Below are positions 13,420 to 25,200 of a stretch of 61,861 nucleotides of DNA, in pieces (position 1 is the first letter of the stretch; each line of letters begins with the position of its first letter). Origin of the DNA: Acanthaster planci (lineage: Eukaryota > Echinodermata > Asteroidea > Valvatida > Acanthasteridae). Position numbers and translations under genes: made by a program. The notes beneath the pieces were generated by a model that was not told where the DNA came from, did not search any database, and was given only the letters and a program-made list of their open reading frames with translations. The DNA lies in the NCBI RefSeq assembly GCF_001949145.1, contig NW_019091359.1, positions 1,439,379-1,501,239 of the forward strand, read 5' to 3'.

Positions 13420-13524
13420 CGAAGTCGTTGCTGAATGCAAACTGACCCTCGCTGACACGCCGACCGCGCTGATGACGGTAGGGACCCAGTGGAAACTGGG
13501 GAGTGGAAAAGAACAGAAAGCCAT
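13420..13524 (-). other. Isolated exon-like segment
   Basis: The segment is GC-rich and open, and encodes FPLGPYRHQRGRRVSEGQF then AFSNDF. It is bounded by a good donor (GTAGGT, 13419-13414) and two candidate acceptors (exon start 13495 after a long pyrimidine tract, or 13524). Its composition stands out from the flanks. I could not attach it to LRRK2 or to the small gene, and I do not recognise the peptide. It may be an exon of an unassembled gene, or chance. Confidence 0.3.
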
Positions 13525-13758
13525 CTGGAGATAACTGAGTGTGTCTATGTGTGAGATCATGATGATGTTGGAAACAACTGTATCCAAGTTGTTGATCAGG
13601 GGCATTTTCGGGTGTGGGTGGGGCGAGGTAGTGGCACACGACTATGTTGTATTTGAAGCTATTTTTTATTTGGGAGGAAAACGATGAGGCTAGGTATTTA
13701 TAGGGAGACTGAGCTGTTATAGGGATTTACATGGCTTACAGGCCAGTAGTTTGTTCCA

Positions 13759-13835
13759 AAGGGTATGCACAATGGAGGCTTCTCAGTGGAACAAAATGAT
13801 TGCCCTGCAAGATGGCTACCACGCAAAGCCTCAAT
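13759..13835. mobile_element. Partial copy of a dispersed foldback MITE
   Basis: GGGTATGCACAA, GTGGAACAAAA and CTGCAAGATGGCTACCACGC occur here in the same order as in the reverse complement of the element at 50794-50917. Only one terminal arm plus the inner part is present. Confidence 0.7.
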
Positions 13836-16800
13836 AGACACTACTACTTCTACTCAACTGCCAAATAATTAGTGTCTCACGTGTTTACTGAATTTTGACC
13901 ATCAAAACTGCAACACAAAAATCGGGGTTAAGTGGCTGACAAAGAAGGAATTGTGAAAAAACAGGGAATGATTCTCAAGAACAGAGCAGAGGTTTCTCAG
14001 TTTATTACTCTATTATGGGCAAAGGTCATTCTGCATTCAGGCAATGATTTTCATGTTGGCGATTATGTTCCCACTAGCGGTTGACAAGCAAATGGGATGG
14101 CTTCTTTGAATGGTATGTTTATGTTACCTTTCAAATCTTTCACTCCCATTTCGTTCACTCTACCGGTGACCAATACAATGACAATGGCGTGATGTAGCCA
14201 CGCCTACCTGATACGTAAGCATGCATAATTTATGAAGAGCAAGCATACCTTGATTGGCAGCAGTATGAGCCGTGATTAACATGATTGAATCCACTACAAG
14301 ATGAACAGCTGGAAAATGCAATTTCAAAATGTTAGACCTGTAAAGAATTCACCTTCAATAGTTCTACGAATCAAGTGAACACAGAAAAAAATAACGTGGA
14401 AGTTTAATGAGCGAATGTAGTCGTTATCCAAGTCGTCAAAGTAACTTTTGACATCAGAAAACTCCCCCCGCACTGCTGTGTTCAAGTTGAACTTTGTTTA
14501 AGGTCAAGTTAAAAACAAAACTGCTATTCAGGATGTTGTGTCAACCTTTCCCTAAATATTTGCTAAATCAGTACTTTGTGACAGAACTGATGAATCTGCC
14601 TATGAAAGTAACAGCAGAGGATAAGGAGACGGGGTATTCTGATGGACAGGCACAGGGTGACTTTGGGAATATAGCCGTAGACATGAGATTTACCCTCTCG
14701 TTCTCTCTTCGGTAAAATAACATCGAAGAAACCCTCACGGCGACCAAATTTCCTTTCAAAGCCATCAATTTCCACTTTTAATTCTACCCTCAAGGTGAAG
14801 AAAGGTGGAGAACCACAACGGACAGACACTACTACTGCCTAAGCTTCCACTAGGTGAGGGCTGACGTAGACAATTTCAAGACGAACCATTGATAAGGTAA
14901 GCAGAACTCAATCTCAAATTCCGACAATTGCTGAGCTAACTCGCTAGGTTCCACATGCAGTCAATAAAGTTCATTCAAGGAACCATTACGCTAAGTGATG
15001 CAAGTGACAGGATTAACACCTATAACAATCTAGGCATCTATCGTCATTTAAAGGAAACATGTCCGGGATGAACAATGGGTTGTACTGGTCCCTTGCACAA
15101 TGTAGGACAACTCTAAGGGGTATATGGTGATGGAGTGAGTTGCAATGACGTCATACTTTCCCTAAAACCCTCACTGGTACCCCACCTTCGATGTTTTGCT
15201 GTGGCTATTCCAAGGCTTTTTCGAAATCCTGGCTTCGTCTCAACCTGTGCCTCACCTCCGTCCCCCTAATCAGTTTTAAATGTTTACGGTGAGAACCGAA
15301 TGAATCTTTTCCAAACCTTGGCTTTGTATCAGAAAAACTGGTTGGAAGTTGAGCTAACGTAGTTTGATTCAAGGGATGAACTACAAAAAGTCTGAAGACA
15401 AAGACGAGATTTGAAAAACTTGGCAAGGGGTAAGGCCGTGAGTGTGGTACTTTTGCAGAAAAAACGAATACCGTGCAATGACAAATCATTCATTCAGACA
15501 CTGCCTGACACCAAAGATGGCAGCCTACAAAGGATTGTGGGAGAAGTAATGTTTAGGGTAAAGCACCGTCATGCAATCACCATCGGATGTGCCACACTGA
15601 CCTCTGACCTTATAAGAGCTCACATTATGATACATCAAAGGCTGATGAAAAGTCAGAGATGAGGAAAATGCAAACATTACACTGAAGACTAACCATTCAC
15701 TACAGGGAGGAAAACAAACAGGTCTTAACAAACAGGATGCATGATGAAGACAGATTGAATTTACAGAAGAAATTTACATCACACTCGAATTTCTGAAAAT
15801 TCTGTGTTTCACAACTGTATCAGTTTACTTCACTTCTAGCTGCAAACAGTTACAGATTTTCCTCCCATTTTTTTAGTTTTAAAATATGCCACAAAAACAA
15901 TTGAAGGAATTTGTGGGAAAACACAAGTACATCAAAGCACGACACATAGAAACAATTTACAACAAAGATTAGAGGTGTTTTTTTCAGCTAAATGCTGACG
16001 GAAGTTCTTGGTTTCTGGGAGAGGGATTTCAAAAAGTTTGTTTCGGCGAAAACAAGTGCATCTTCAACATCATATTACATCACCAATCAATGTATTCCAT
16101 GAATGCAATATGATTTTTTTCCCACTTTTTTTTTTAGCAAATCACCAATACAAACTAATCTTTCTTTGGACCAGTTCTAGAAAATATAATCAACAATGAT
16201 GACTTAAATAAAGAGGGGAAGAATACAATTAAGTTTGTATGTAACATACATGCACCATTCACCCATCAAAGATATAACAGAGATATTCATGCACAACAAT
16301 GAACATTATGTACACAATATAATTCAAATATATACAGACTTGTGTCTAAATATATACATGCAGTATTTGGGGAAAATATCACCATTCTTAGATTCACAGT
16401 TGCAAAAGAAAAGCATGCAATGATTTTTATGTACATGATTTGAATGGAACCCATTTGAAAACCAAGCAGAAGTATACACAACGATGTAGATGGATTTCCA
16501 ATGGACAGATGGTGCTCGGCTGAAAAAGTCAATTTCATGGATTTCTTAAATTCCTGATGAGAACATGCTAGGGAAAATTTAAGTTTTGAAGAGGTAAAAA
16601 ATACTAACAGCATTGATTTGGTCTTCCAAATATACTCTTTTCATCGCATACTTCTCACAAAGATTGCTGTTCACTGATGTACAAATCTCCAAATTTAAAA
16701 CTTATTCAATCTCTGTTTTATGCCAAACAGGCATGCAACTTGGACTTTGACAAAAACAAGGAATTTCCCATCTTTACAAGACTTTGTGCAGTGTGTTCAA

Positions 16801-16906
16801 TTTTCAATGGCACCAGTGTAAAGTGAAAAACAAGGAAATTAGCTGATCTGAGGAAAAGTTGCATGCCTGCTCAAAACGTCTTTTAAGATATAATTCAAGT
16901 AGAATA

Positions 16907-16912
16907 TTTATT
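16907..16912 (-). terminator. Candidate LRRK2 poly(A) signal
   Basis: The plus strand reads TTTATT here, which is AATAAA on the gene strand, about 285 nt past the stop codon at 17196-17198. It is the nearest canonical signal I noticed downstream; other signals further down cannot be excluded. Confidence 0.4.
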
Positions 16913-17195
16913 TTTGAGGGAGTGATGCTGTGAAGCATTAACATATGAACTTTAAGCACAGCTGCCATCTTGGACTAGTTTCCTGAGTACATACATGTAG
17001 TACCTATACATATAGACACAGCTGCAAATAAGACAAGCACCAGCCTGATAAAAATTCCAACACGAGATGGCTGCTATGTGACATAAGCAAATATCTACAA
17101 AGAATGTTTTCAAGCATGCAAACATCTATCACAATGACAAACATCGCATGGACGCGTGGATGTTTTTGTCAAAGGCAGGATGGAGGGGTGGCTGA

Positions 17196-20100
17196 TCAGC
17201 GTTTGACATGGGGGAACACGACGGCGGGTTTCAGGTGGAAAGCGTGACTGGTACGAATCAAAGCTTGCACCTTGTGCCAGGATTTCATGGCCTGGGACTC
17301 GGTCTGGCGACGCCTCTCCATGTCTGACTGGAGGTAGCGAACCTGGGACTTGAGGTCAGCATCCCACACCAGGACGTGAGTGTACTGGGTGTCTGTGTTT
17401 AAAGAAAGACAGTGAGTCAGTGTGAGATATCGGCCAACGCATGATGTGGCATGGGACAATGTTGACATGCAACTATGGTCAAAATAATTACATTGTCAGA
17501 ACAAATTTGAAACTTACTTTTCATCGACAAAGTATTATTTTCACAGAACCCAAGCTTTACAGGCCTAATTCTCATTTTTGACATGCCGACAGTCCAATTT
17601 AAAATTTGATAACTTCCCCTTGGAATACTCAATTTTCAAAACTCAAAAACAAAGCAGCATTTGAAATTATGAGTTCCGTACCACTACAATAACTTAACAA
17701 TGACTTCTTACCGAAATGTATCTCACCTTGATATACCTCATTGCTTTTACGTATTAGTGTCTTGGGTCCAATACACCAACACAAGGAATGCAGTTTAATA
17801 ACAAGAGACAGATATAAGATAATATGTTTTTTACTCTGCTCTGAGGATTTCAGAGTGCAAAGGGTTTGATGTCAAAAACAAAACGAAGAATGTATTTTTG
17901 ATATGAAATATGCAAAATTGTTTGAGGGTCATAGAAAGCAGAGAAGACCAGGAATGAAGTTTAACATGAGAGTAGAGCTGACAGATTTTGCTGTTAAAAT
18001 GATTTCAACATTTGTTCTACCTGTGTGTTCTGGGACAGGTGGCCTTCGAACAAAGCCTGATCCAGATGTCACTATGACAGCATTGAACTTCATCAATCCT
18101 GTTGAAAGAAAAATAGAAGATCCATGTCACTTTCGATGCTTCATTTGATTAGGTTTGTCATTGTTAAAATATGAGGAACTTTATATGATGAAAGTGTCTA
18201 TGATTATTCAGGGATGGCCTACGACAGTGCGGCTATCAACCCTACTGACCATGTCCCTTGACAGCTACCATCGCTCTCAGGTTGGACGTATATCGTTTGC
18301 TGATGGACACCAGCTGGTGGGTGTTGGTGTCGATGAGGATCAGGTGACCGCCGGCGGTGCCTACCCACAATGCAACACGAGGCTGGAGAAGCAACGACTT
18401 GATGTAGCAGTTGGAGGGCTCGGCCGCATCTTCCTTGCTGTGGGCACGGAAATGAAAGATGACAAAATAATGATGGTGCAACTCTGGAGGGAGTGTGTTC
18501 ACGTTGAGTTCTATTAATTTTCTTGATCTGGGATGGCACCCAAGTGAACTGACCTTTGCACTGGCTATTTTGCTTCACCCCTCAACTTTTTTTGTGCAAT
18601 ATTTTTGTTATTTCTGCACTTTATTCAGAAATGCATAATGATCAGAATGGAGTTGGGCTACATAAGCACTTGATTATTTGTCATTCTTTATACACATTTT
18701 CCTTGAAATTTTAAACAGGACATTTCCTTCATCATCGTCCCTCGTTAGAATTATTTCAGAGGTTCAAAACTGCTGTTTTGCGCTGTTGAGAAACTGAAGT
18801 GAGGTTTCATCGGCAGAAAAAATAGATAAATTACAGACCCATAGCAAATTCTAAAAATGAATGAAGCAATGATTTTAAATTGCCTATCGAAAAGAGTTTT
18901 CTATTCAACCAACTCAATGAAATAATCTTCATGAAATGAAAGAATATACCTTTGCTTCTGTGCCAATGAATGGGTCCCAAAGAAATTGGCCTACAATACT
19001 TATGTGGCTGGATTCAGTGACCCAATCCCATCCCTTCATAGCAAGCTATGCAGCCCACAAACCTGATGAACTCAGCCACGTTGATGGTGTGGGTCATCTT
19101 GCGTCGGCTGACATCCCAGACCTCAATGATGGAGCTGTTTCTTCGACATAGCCAGATGGCCTTATCCACGGCCATGCACTTCACCATGGCCGGTCTAGAG
19201 ACGGAACGATAACTTCCACAATAAACTACGATAAATGCCAACTGGTAATTAGATGAAAAATTGAAAACTACTGGATGCAACGACTGTTGCTCATATTTTG
19301 TGAGGAAACAGTAGATATGTCTCGCTTTAGGGTGAGCAGGCATTTTGTTTATGAAAACATTTTACATAGTTATATTTGGAAGCAACATCGTAAGAATTCA
19401 GCCGTTACTGGTGGTCACATGGCCAGTTTTTGTTACCGAAAGTTTTGTTTGTAATAAGTAACTTCAAACAAACGCCAAGAATACTGCTAAAGAAAAGGAC
19501 TAACAAGAAAATTCCTTGATCCTGCAAGTGAAGAGTGAGACTCAAGCTAAATCTGAATTGGGCATTTTTATGACTACAGCTTAGGTTTTTTTTAGTGATG
19601 GGCCACTGCAGATAGCCATAGCCGCAGATAGTTGATGCCCTTTAACTGGACGTGGCTTTACCTCTCTTCTTGGTCCGGTTCCAGCACTGTGGAAGTGTCC
19701 GACTCCAGATTGTAGATGTTTAGACTGATGACCTTGGAGCTGTAGGCCAGCCAGATCTTGTTACGAGTCAAGGTGATAGACTTGATGGGTTCATCCCTGG
19801 ACCCTATGTGAAGCATCTTGTCAGGTTGGCAATCCTTATCCTTGGGTCAAAAGTAAGTTTAAGAGGAAAGAAATCCACAAAATAAAATAAAACTTAACAG
19901 GTACCTAACAATTTGTCAGTGGATGTAAATGGTACTATTTACATTAAAAGCCACAAGTCCTAGATATGACATGTAAAGGTGTAAATCAGGGGTGAGACCG
20001 GAAGACAGTAAAATATCCCTGAAATAATCACCGGAGGTTTGAGGGCTTCACAGCAGCAGAGGGTCGCTTTGTGGTTGCCCACGAGACATGCCTTAAAATA

Positions 20101-22280
20101 CCCATTTCTCGTGTTCTATATCTAAACTTTCATACATTAAACCTTAATGGCTAACTCAGGATTTTTCAGATTTTTATTAGAGACTGTTTGAAAAATCCTG
20201 ATGAAAAACAACATCCCGAAACCAGGAAAAATCCAGACAAATCTCTCGCCTGGTCAAGTTTTTAATTTCATTATATAGCTCAAAACCCCCCCATGACTGC
20301 TTGAATATTTTTGGCAATAGGATGAACATAATGCAGACAAAAAGGATTACGGCACAGTTCAACAGCTCCTTCTGTTTCTTTCTTGCTTTTGTTACTAAGT
20401 ACTCACGCTCTGTAGTCTGTTCGCCTTGTAGATAGCCAGTCTTCCGTTGGCCAGTCCAGCGAAGAGAAGGCTGGCCTCTTGGTCCCTGGGAAAGAAAATT
20501 TGAGTCATTTTTATAAATTTATCTTTCTATGAACTTGGAAACGATGCGGCACATGGTTTATCCTCTCCTCCCTCACCCTAACTTGCCACCCATGTGCTCA
20601 TCAGACGTGGAGCTCTAAAGCTCTGATGAAGAGCCCACATGGCAGAGGTAATGTAATTGAGGTGAAGGAGTTGACTGCCTAAATGTGAACCGATGGGCAA
20701 CTCCATGCGAACGTGCAATTTTGGTAACGCTGTTGTCCACCTCATTTTATAGGTATTTCTAAAAGAAAAGAGGTTTTGAAGTGGAAATAATAAGTCGGAC
20801 CATTTTCTTTAATTCCACTGCTATTTGTCTGTGACACGTCCTTTTGTTTCTGAATTACACCTGATATTGAGGTCAAGTATAGCGTGACCAAATTTGCACT
20901 GCCTTGTGTGGAATAGACCTCAATCATGCATGGGCAGCAATTCTGCCTTTCTACCATTCAAAGCAATGCAATGAAACTGAGGCTGGAAGAAAAGACAGTC
21001 TGTTCCCTTTTATCAATATGTGAAGTTGTATTTCTATTGCCAAAGGGACTACAGGGATGAAGACAAATATGGCTGCACCATGATAAAGGTCTACTGCCCG
21101 ATCACAAGAAGCAACAATGCACTTATCTGAACCCCACTGTTGGCAGATTACTGTTTTAAGCAACATCTGAACTGAGTTGGGACTTTTGGATGTCCCCACA
21201 TCAGTTTTGGTCCCCACACTGACTATCAACAAGCACCTGTGTGGTCCTCAGATCCCAGGGCCAATATATGTAGGCTTGTGATGTTGTGCTTTACCAGCTC
21301 ACAGATGTCCTGACAATACAGAGCTTTCTAATGTCATACCATTGGAGAGCAAATGACATATTTATAACGGGACAGCGTCTGAATGATGACATCAATATGT
21401 CAGCTCAATGATTGATTTGGACTTCAAATCTTACCGTTTCCAGTAGGCCAGGCAGACCACGGCATCGCCCAGTTTGGGCAGAGTGTGCTTCAGTCGGTAT
21501 GGAGAGCTGGACAGGTCACAAACGCACAGCTCGCCGCACTGGGTGCCAATGACCATGGCATATTCACCAATGGCGGTCATGCACAACGCTCGTCCCTTGT
21601 GTAACATCATACCCTGAAAAACACAAGCGATACGTTAGACTTCAAGAAAGAGCACCGGCGAACAAGTACTAGCAACAGAAATAAGCTGTTCATCTGTATA
21701 CTGTGCCTTGTTAAATATACCTTGGCACCTTGAATGAATCTGTCTGAAGTGCGCTCAAAATACCGAATGAACTGTGCTTAATATACTAAAATGATCTGTT
21801 CCCAAAATACCCAAATGAACTCATGTGCTCCAAATATTTAAACGAATGTGCTCAAAATACCACAAGGAACTGCGCTCAAAATACCCAAATACCAATAAGC
21901 TTCAGAGGACTTCCACTGTAGGCGACAATTATGTGACAATGGCAAGTGCACTGGTTCCAGACAGATACCGAAATGTGAAAAAACATTATGGAGTCAAGAT
22001 TACGATCACTGTAAGGTTTGGACCATGACACCATTGTAGTTGTCTTTAAGAGTTCAAACTTGGAGTCCTTTAAGGTTGAGCAGTTGTAGACACGTCACAG
22101 TCATAGAGTTTTCTTCAAGAGGGGAAGGACCGAGGAGAGGGGTTGATGGGGCATTGTCAGTACCTGTATGGAGTTCTCAGGGTCGATGTTCAGAGGCTGT
22201 ATCCACGACACCATGGTGGCCTTCCTGTCACCTCCGGCCAGCCACACCTCTTGGCATTCCACTCCCTCCGACCGGTAAAA
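17196..22280 (-). CDS. LRRK2: LRRK2 WD40 domain and C-terminal helix, exons 53-60
   Basis: Exons: 22164-22280, 21435-21613, 20407-20485, 19662-19840, 19063-19194, 18250-18437, 18021-18098, 17196-17392. Blade strands include [95 protein letters not shown] and [10 protein letters not shown]. That is a seven-blade propeller like human LRRK2. The final exon then has a charged helix ([20 protein letters not shown]) at the position of the human C-terminal helix and goes on about 25 residues further, ending FPHVKR. The stop is TGA at 17198-17196. Confidence 0.92.
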
Positions 22281-25200
22281 CTGAACAGGTAGAAAAACAG
22301 AGGGAAATCAGTCAACAAACCCTGGCTGATTCAGATAATAAACAAGCAGATTTCTTAGGGCTCAGCCACAAGAGGCAAGTTTCACAGCAACTTGGTGTTG
22401 ACTGGATGAACTATGAGCTAGGAGAACCATGACATAGAACCGAGTGCGCTTTTACAACAGTGGAGGGAAACTTCTTATATTACACAAGGCTGAAGTCTAC
22501 CGTTCAATATCTCCTTGAACAACGCCCGAAATCCTCCTTCCCATCCAAAGTGTGCCGCAAACACCAAGCTAGCCAAATTTTGGATGGTTCTAAGGAAACG
22601 TACATAATGCATAAGGCAGAAAAATCTGGCATACCAAAACAGGATGCATTAAAGACTTGAAGCAGATAAAGATAGACTGTCACCTTAATAGACAAAAATA
22701 TTTCAGGAAAAAAATATCTTTGATCGTTAGTTAATTTTGAGTTTCTCTTGTTGATATCTAAGGCTGATCGCTGCCTCACATCCATAACCTTACCCTGACT
22801 GCCATGCACTCTACGCAGACATCCATGAGTAGTGGATACTCCCTCTTGAGGCACAGTAACTCGGCTGAGTTCAACCACTTGAACACTTGCTCAGACTGGA
22901 GATGCAGAAGAGAAAACCATAGAATATTTTATTGCAACTGTGTTCCTTCTCGCTCTTCAAGCGTGCATTGGAATTGCTCTGTGAAATTTCCGGGGCTGTC
23001 CGGGCACTAACATCAAACTGCTGGGTGCACTGTCCCAGTTCCAGTGTGTTTGTTCTTGGTATAGCTAATGAATTGACTGTCGCAATGGTTGCAAAGTGCA
23101 TTGAAAGACTTCATCTCCCCCCCCCAAAAAAATTCTAAGCAAGAAGCACGTGTCAGCGTTAGCCGCAAATCAAAACTTGGGTTCTTAAGTTGAAACTTAA
23201 ACACTACCTGTGTGAACTGAACAATACCTCAATCAAATAGAGACATAAGTCCATTGGATACGGATAGAGAAACATAAAAAAACCATGCAGACAAAATGAA
23301 TACAAATCTCACCCAAGAGTTCTTTCCATCAGTTGATATTGTCACGCTAAGCACAATAAAACAATCCTAATTCCTGCTAACTGTATATTCAGATGCTCAC
23401 AAAAAGTTCTAGTAGAAATTTGGCCATGAATTACAGGTAAAGAATCAAAGACGTGATTTTGTTCCTGCACAAGGTAATTGATTCTGGCAGGGGAAAAAAC
23501 TGAGCTTATCTGCTACCTTTATGATTAACTGTAATTCAGTAACTATGTGAGTTAGAGAGGCTTAGCAACAACTCACCGTAGGTCGGTGCTGTGGCACATG
23601 CTCCAGGCAATAGTCAATGAGTTCCTGAAGGTCTGGCCAGGGGGGTACACCGCTGTAAGTCAGAGGTAGCAACTGGCGACCCTGGGCAGATTGAGAATCA
23701 TACAAATATCAGTCAACTGTGGACCAATCAGTGCGCGTGGTCATCATTCACTGTGGCAAACATCTATTAACAGCAGAGGCAACGTGCCATCTAGCGCATG
23801 ATGACGAACACTCCACTGATGACAGAAACCTTGAACTAACATCAATGTGCGAAATAAACAGACCGTGTTGATTTTTCGAACAAATACGCCGTAAGTTTTC
23901 TACGACAAAATTCTTCTTTAAATTCACCCTAGCTGTAAACATTGACCATAAATTTGTACATGATGACACAGTAGGTTGCTATGACGATGTAATGATCATA
24001 ATGGAGTCTACCTTCATCACAGCTTCGTCCAGCTCAGCTCTGAATTCTAATTCCTCAAAGGGCTTGTGTCCTCCAGTGACCATCTCGTACAGAAGAATGC
24101 CGAAGGAGTAGATGTCCACCTTGGCGTCAACAAAAGAAAATGCACGAACAAAATCAATGGTGATCAATCACGGAACACTGAGTGCCAGTGTTGTAGTTGA
24201 CTGCATACTAGTCCATCACAAGTCACTCGGTCTTAAGCCAAGCCACAAGCTACTCAAAGGAATTGTGACAAATACTCTCCAATATCATCGTTCACCCAGT
24301 TACTTTAGACTAGTTTGGCAATGAGATTTTCTGACAGGACTTGTAACAGACTCAACATCATCCCTACTCTGTCCAGTAACTTTCTGCACCCACGCAGGGA
24401 ATACAATTATGCATGAAATTAGCAAGCATTTCCTGCTATTTGCGGTTTTCAGATGATGTCTGGAAACATCCTAGATGGAAATGGCCTGACTTCTTTCCTG
24501 CCATTACATTTACACAAGTTACAAAGGTGACTATGCCTTGGCAATGATAGAATTGTAAGAGACTTTGAGTTCTGTACCTCTGTATTGTAAGTAGACAACC
24601 CTCGAATGACCTCCGGCGCTCGATAGCCTGGGGTTCCCTCTGGTGCTCTAAGACCGTATGGCGTAGCAAACTTGGAGATGCCATAATCAGCTATCTTGGC
24701 ATTATGCTATAAACAATGTAATATGCATTAACTATAAAAGTTTACAGAAACCATCATTATAAGAAAAGAAATGGACTAATTTCTGTTAAAATACAAAAAA
24801 AGGCTAATTTTAAGTTTCAAACACAAGAGGGATGAAAGGTTATCAAACAAAGAACTATGTTTAGCAACAGACATTTTTGTTGACCATGATATCAGCTAAG
24901 ATTTAACCGTGGGCGGTACTTTTCACGTTTTCATTTTGGTCAAGCTAACAGCAACGTTATTCATGGGTCAAAAGTCAACACTAACCAGCGTCCCAAGTGA
25001 CAGGGAGAAGATCAGGATATTGTCTGGTTTCAGGTCTCGGTAAACAATGCGATGCTCATGAAGAAACATCAATCCCTCCGCCACCTGTCAAAAAAAAAGT
25101 TGACTTCAATTTTTTCTGAAGGAATCCTGGCTAGAAGTAATGATGGATTTTCAAGTAAATTTTCACAAACACGCTTGTGGTAAGCACCTTAGCACACATA

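Larger units (their letters stand above)
9187..16906. other. Intergenic region between LRRK2 3' end and the small gene
   Basis: This 7.7 kb AT-rich stretch contains no gene I can assemble. Separately listed inside it are two foldback elements (10821-10928 and 12601-12800), one arm of a dispersed MITE (13759-13835) and one isolated exon-like segment (13420-13524). The right end may contain the distal LRRK2 3' UTR if the poly(A) signal at 16907 is not the one used. The left end should hold the promoter of the small gene. Confidence 0.5.

Noticed and set aside
14563-14829. Minus-strand open frame with charged residues (VEIDGFERKFGRREG)
   Set aside because: No convincing acceptor and donor pair, no recognisable fold, and no phase-compatible neighbour exon.
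15205-15489. Minus-strand open frame ending RRSQDFEKALE
   Set aside because: Short chance-like frame with no splice partner and no start context; it lies past the likely LRRK2 poly(A) signal.
22040-22432. 130-codon plus-strand open frame
   Set aside because: It is antisense to the WD40 exon 22164-22280, whose minus-strand translation matches LRRK2.
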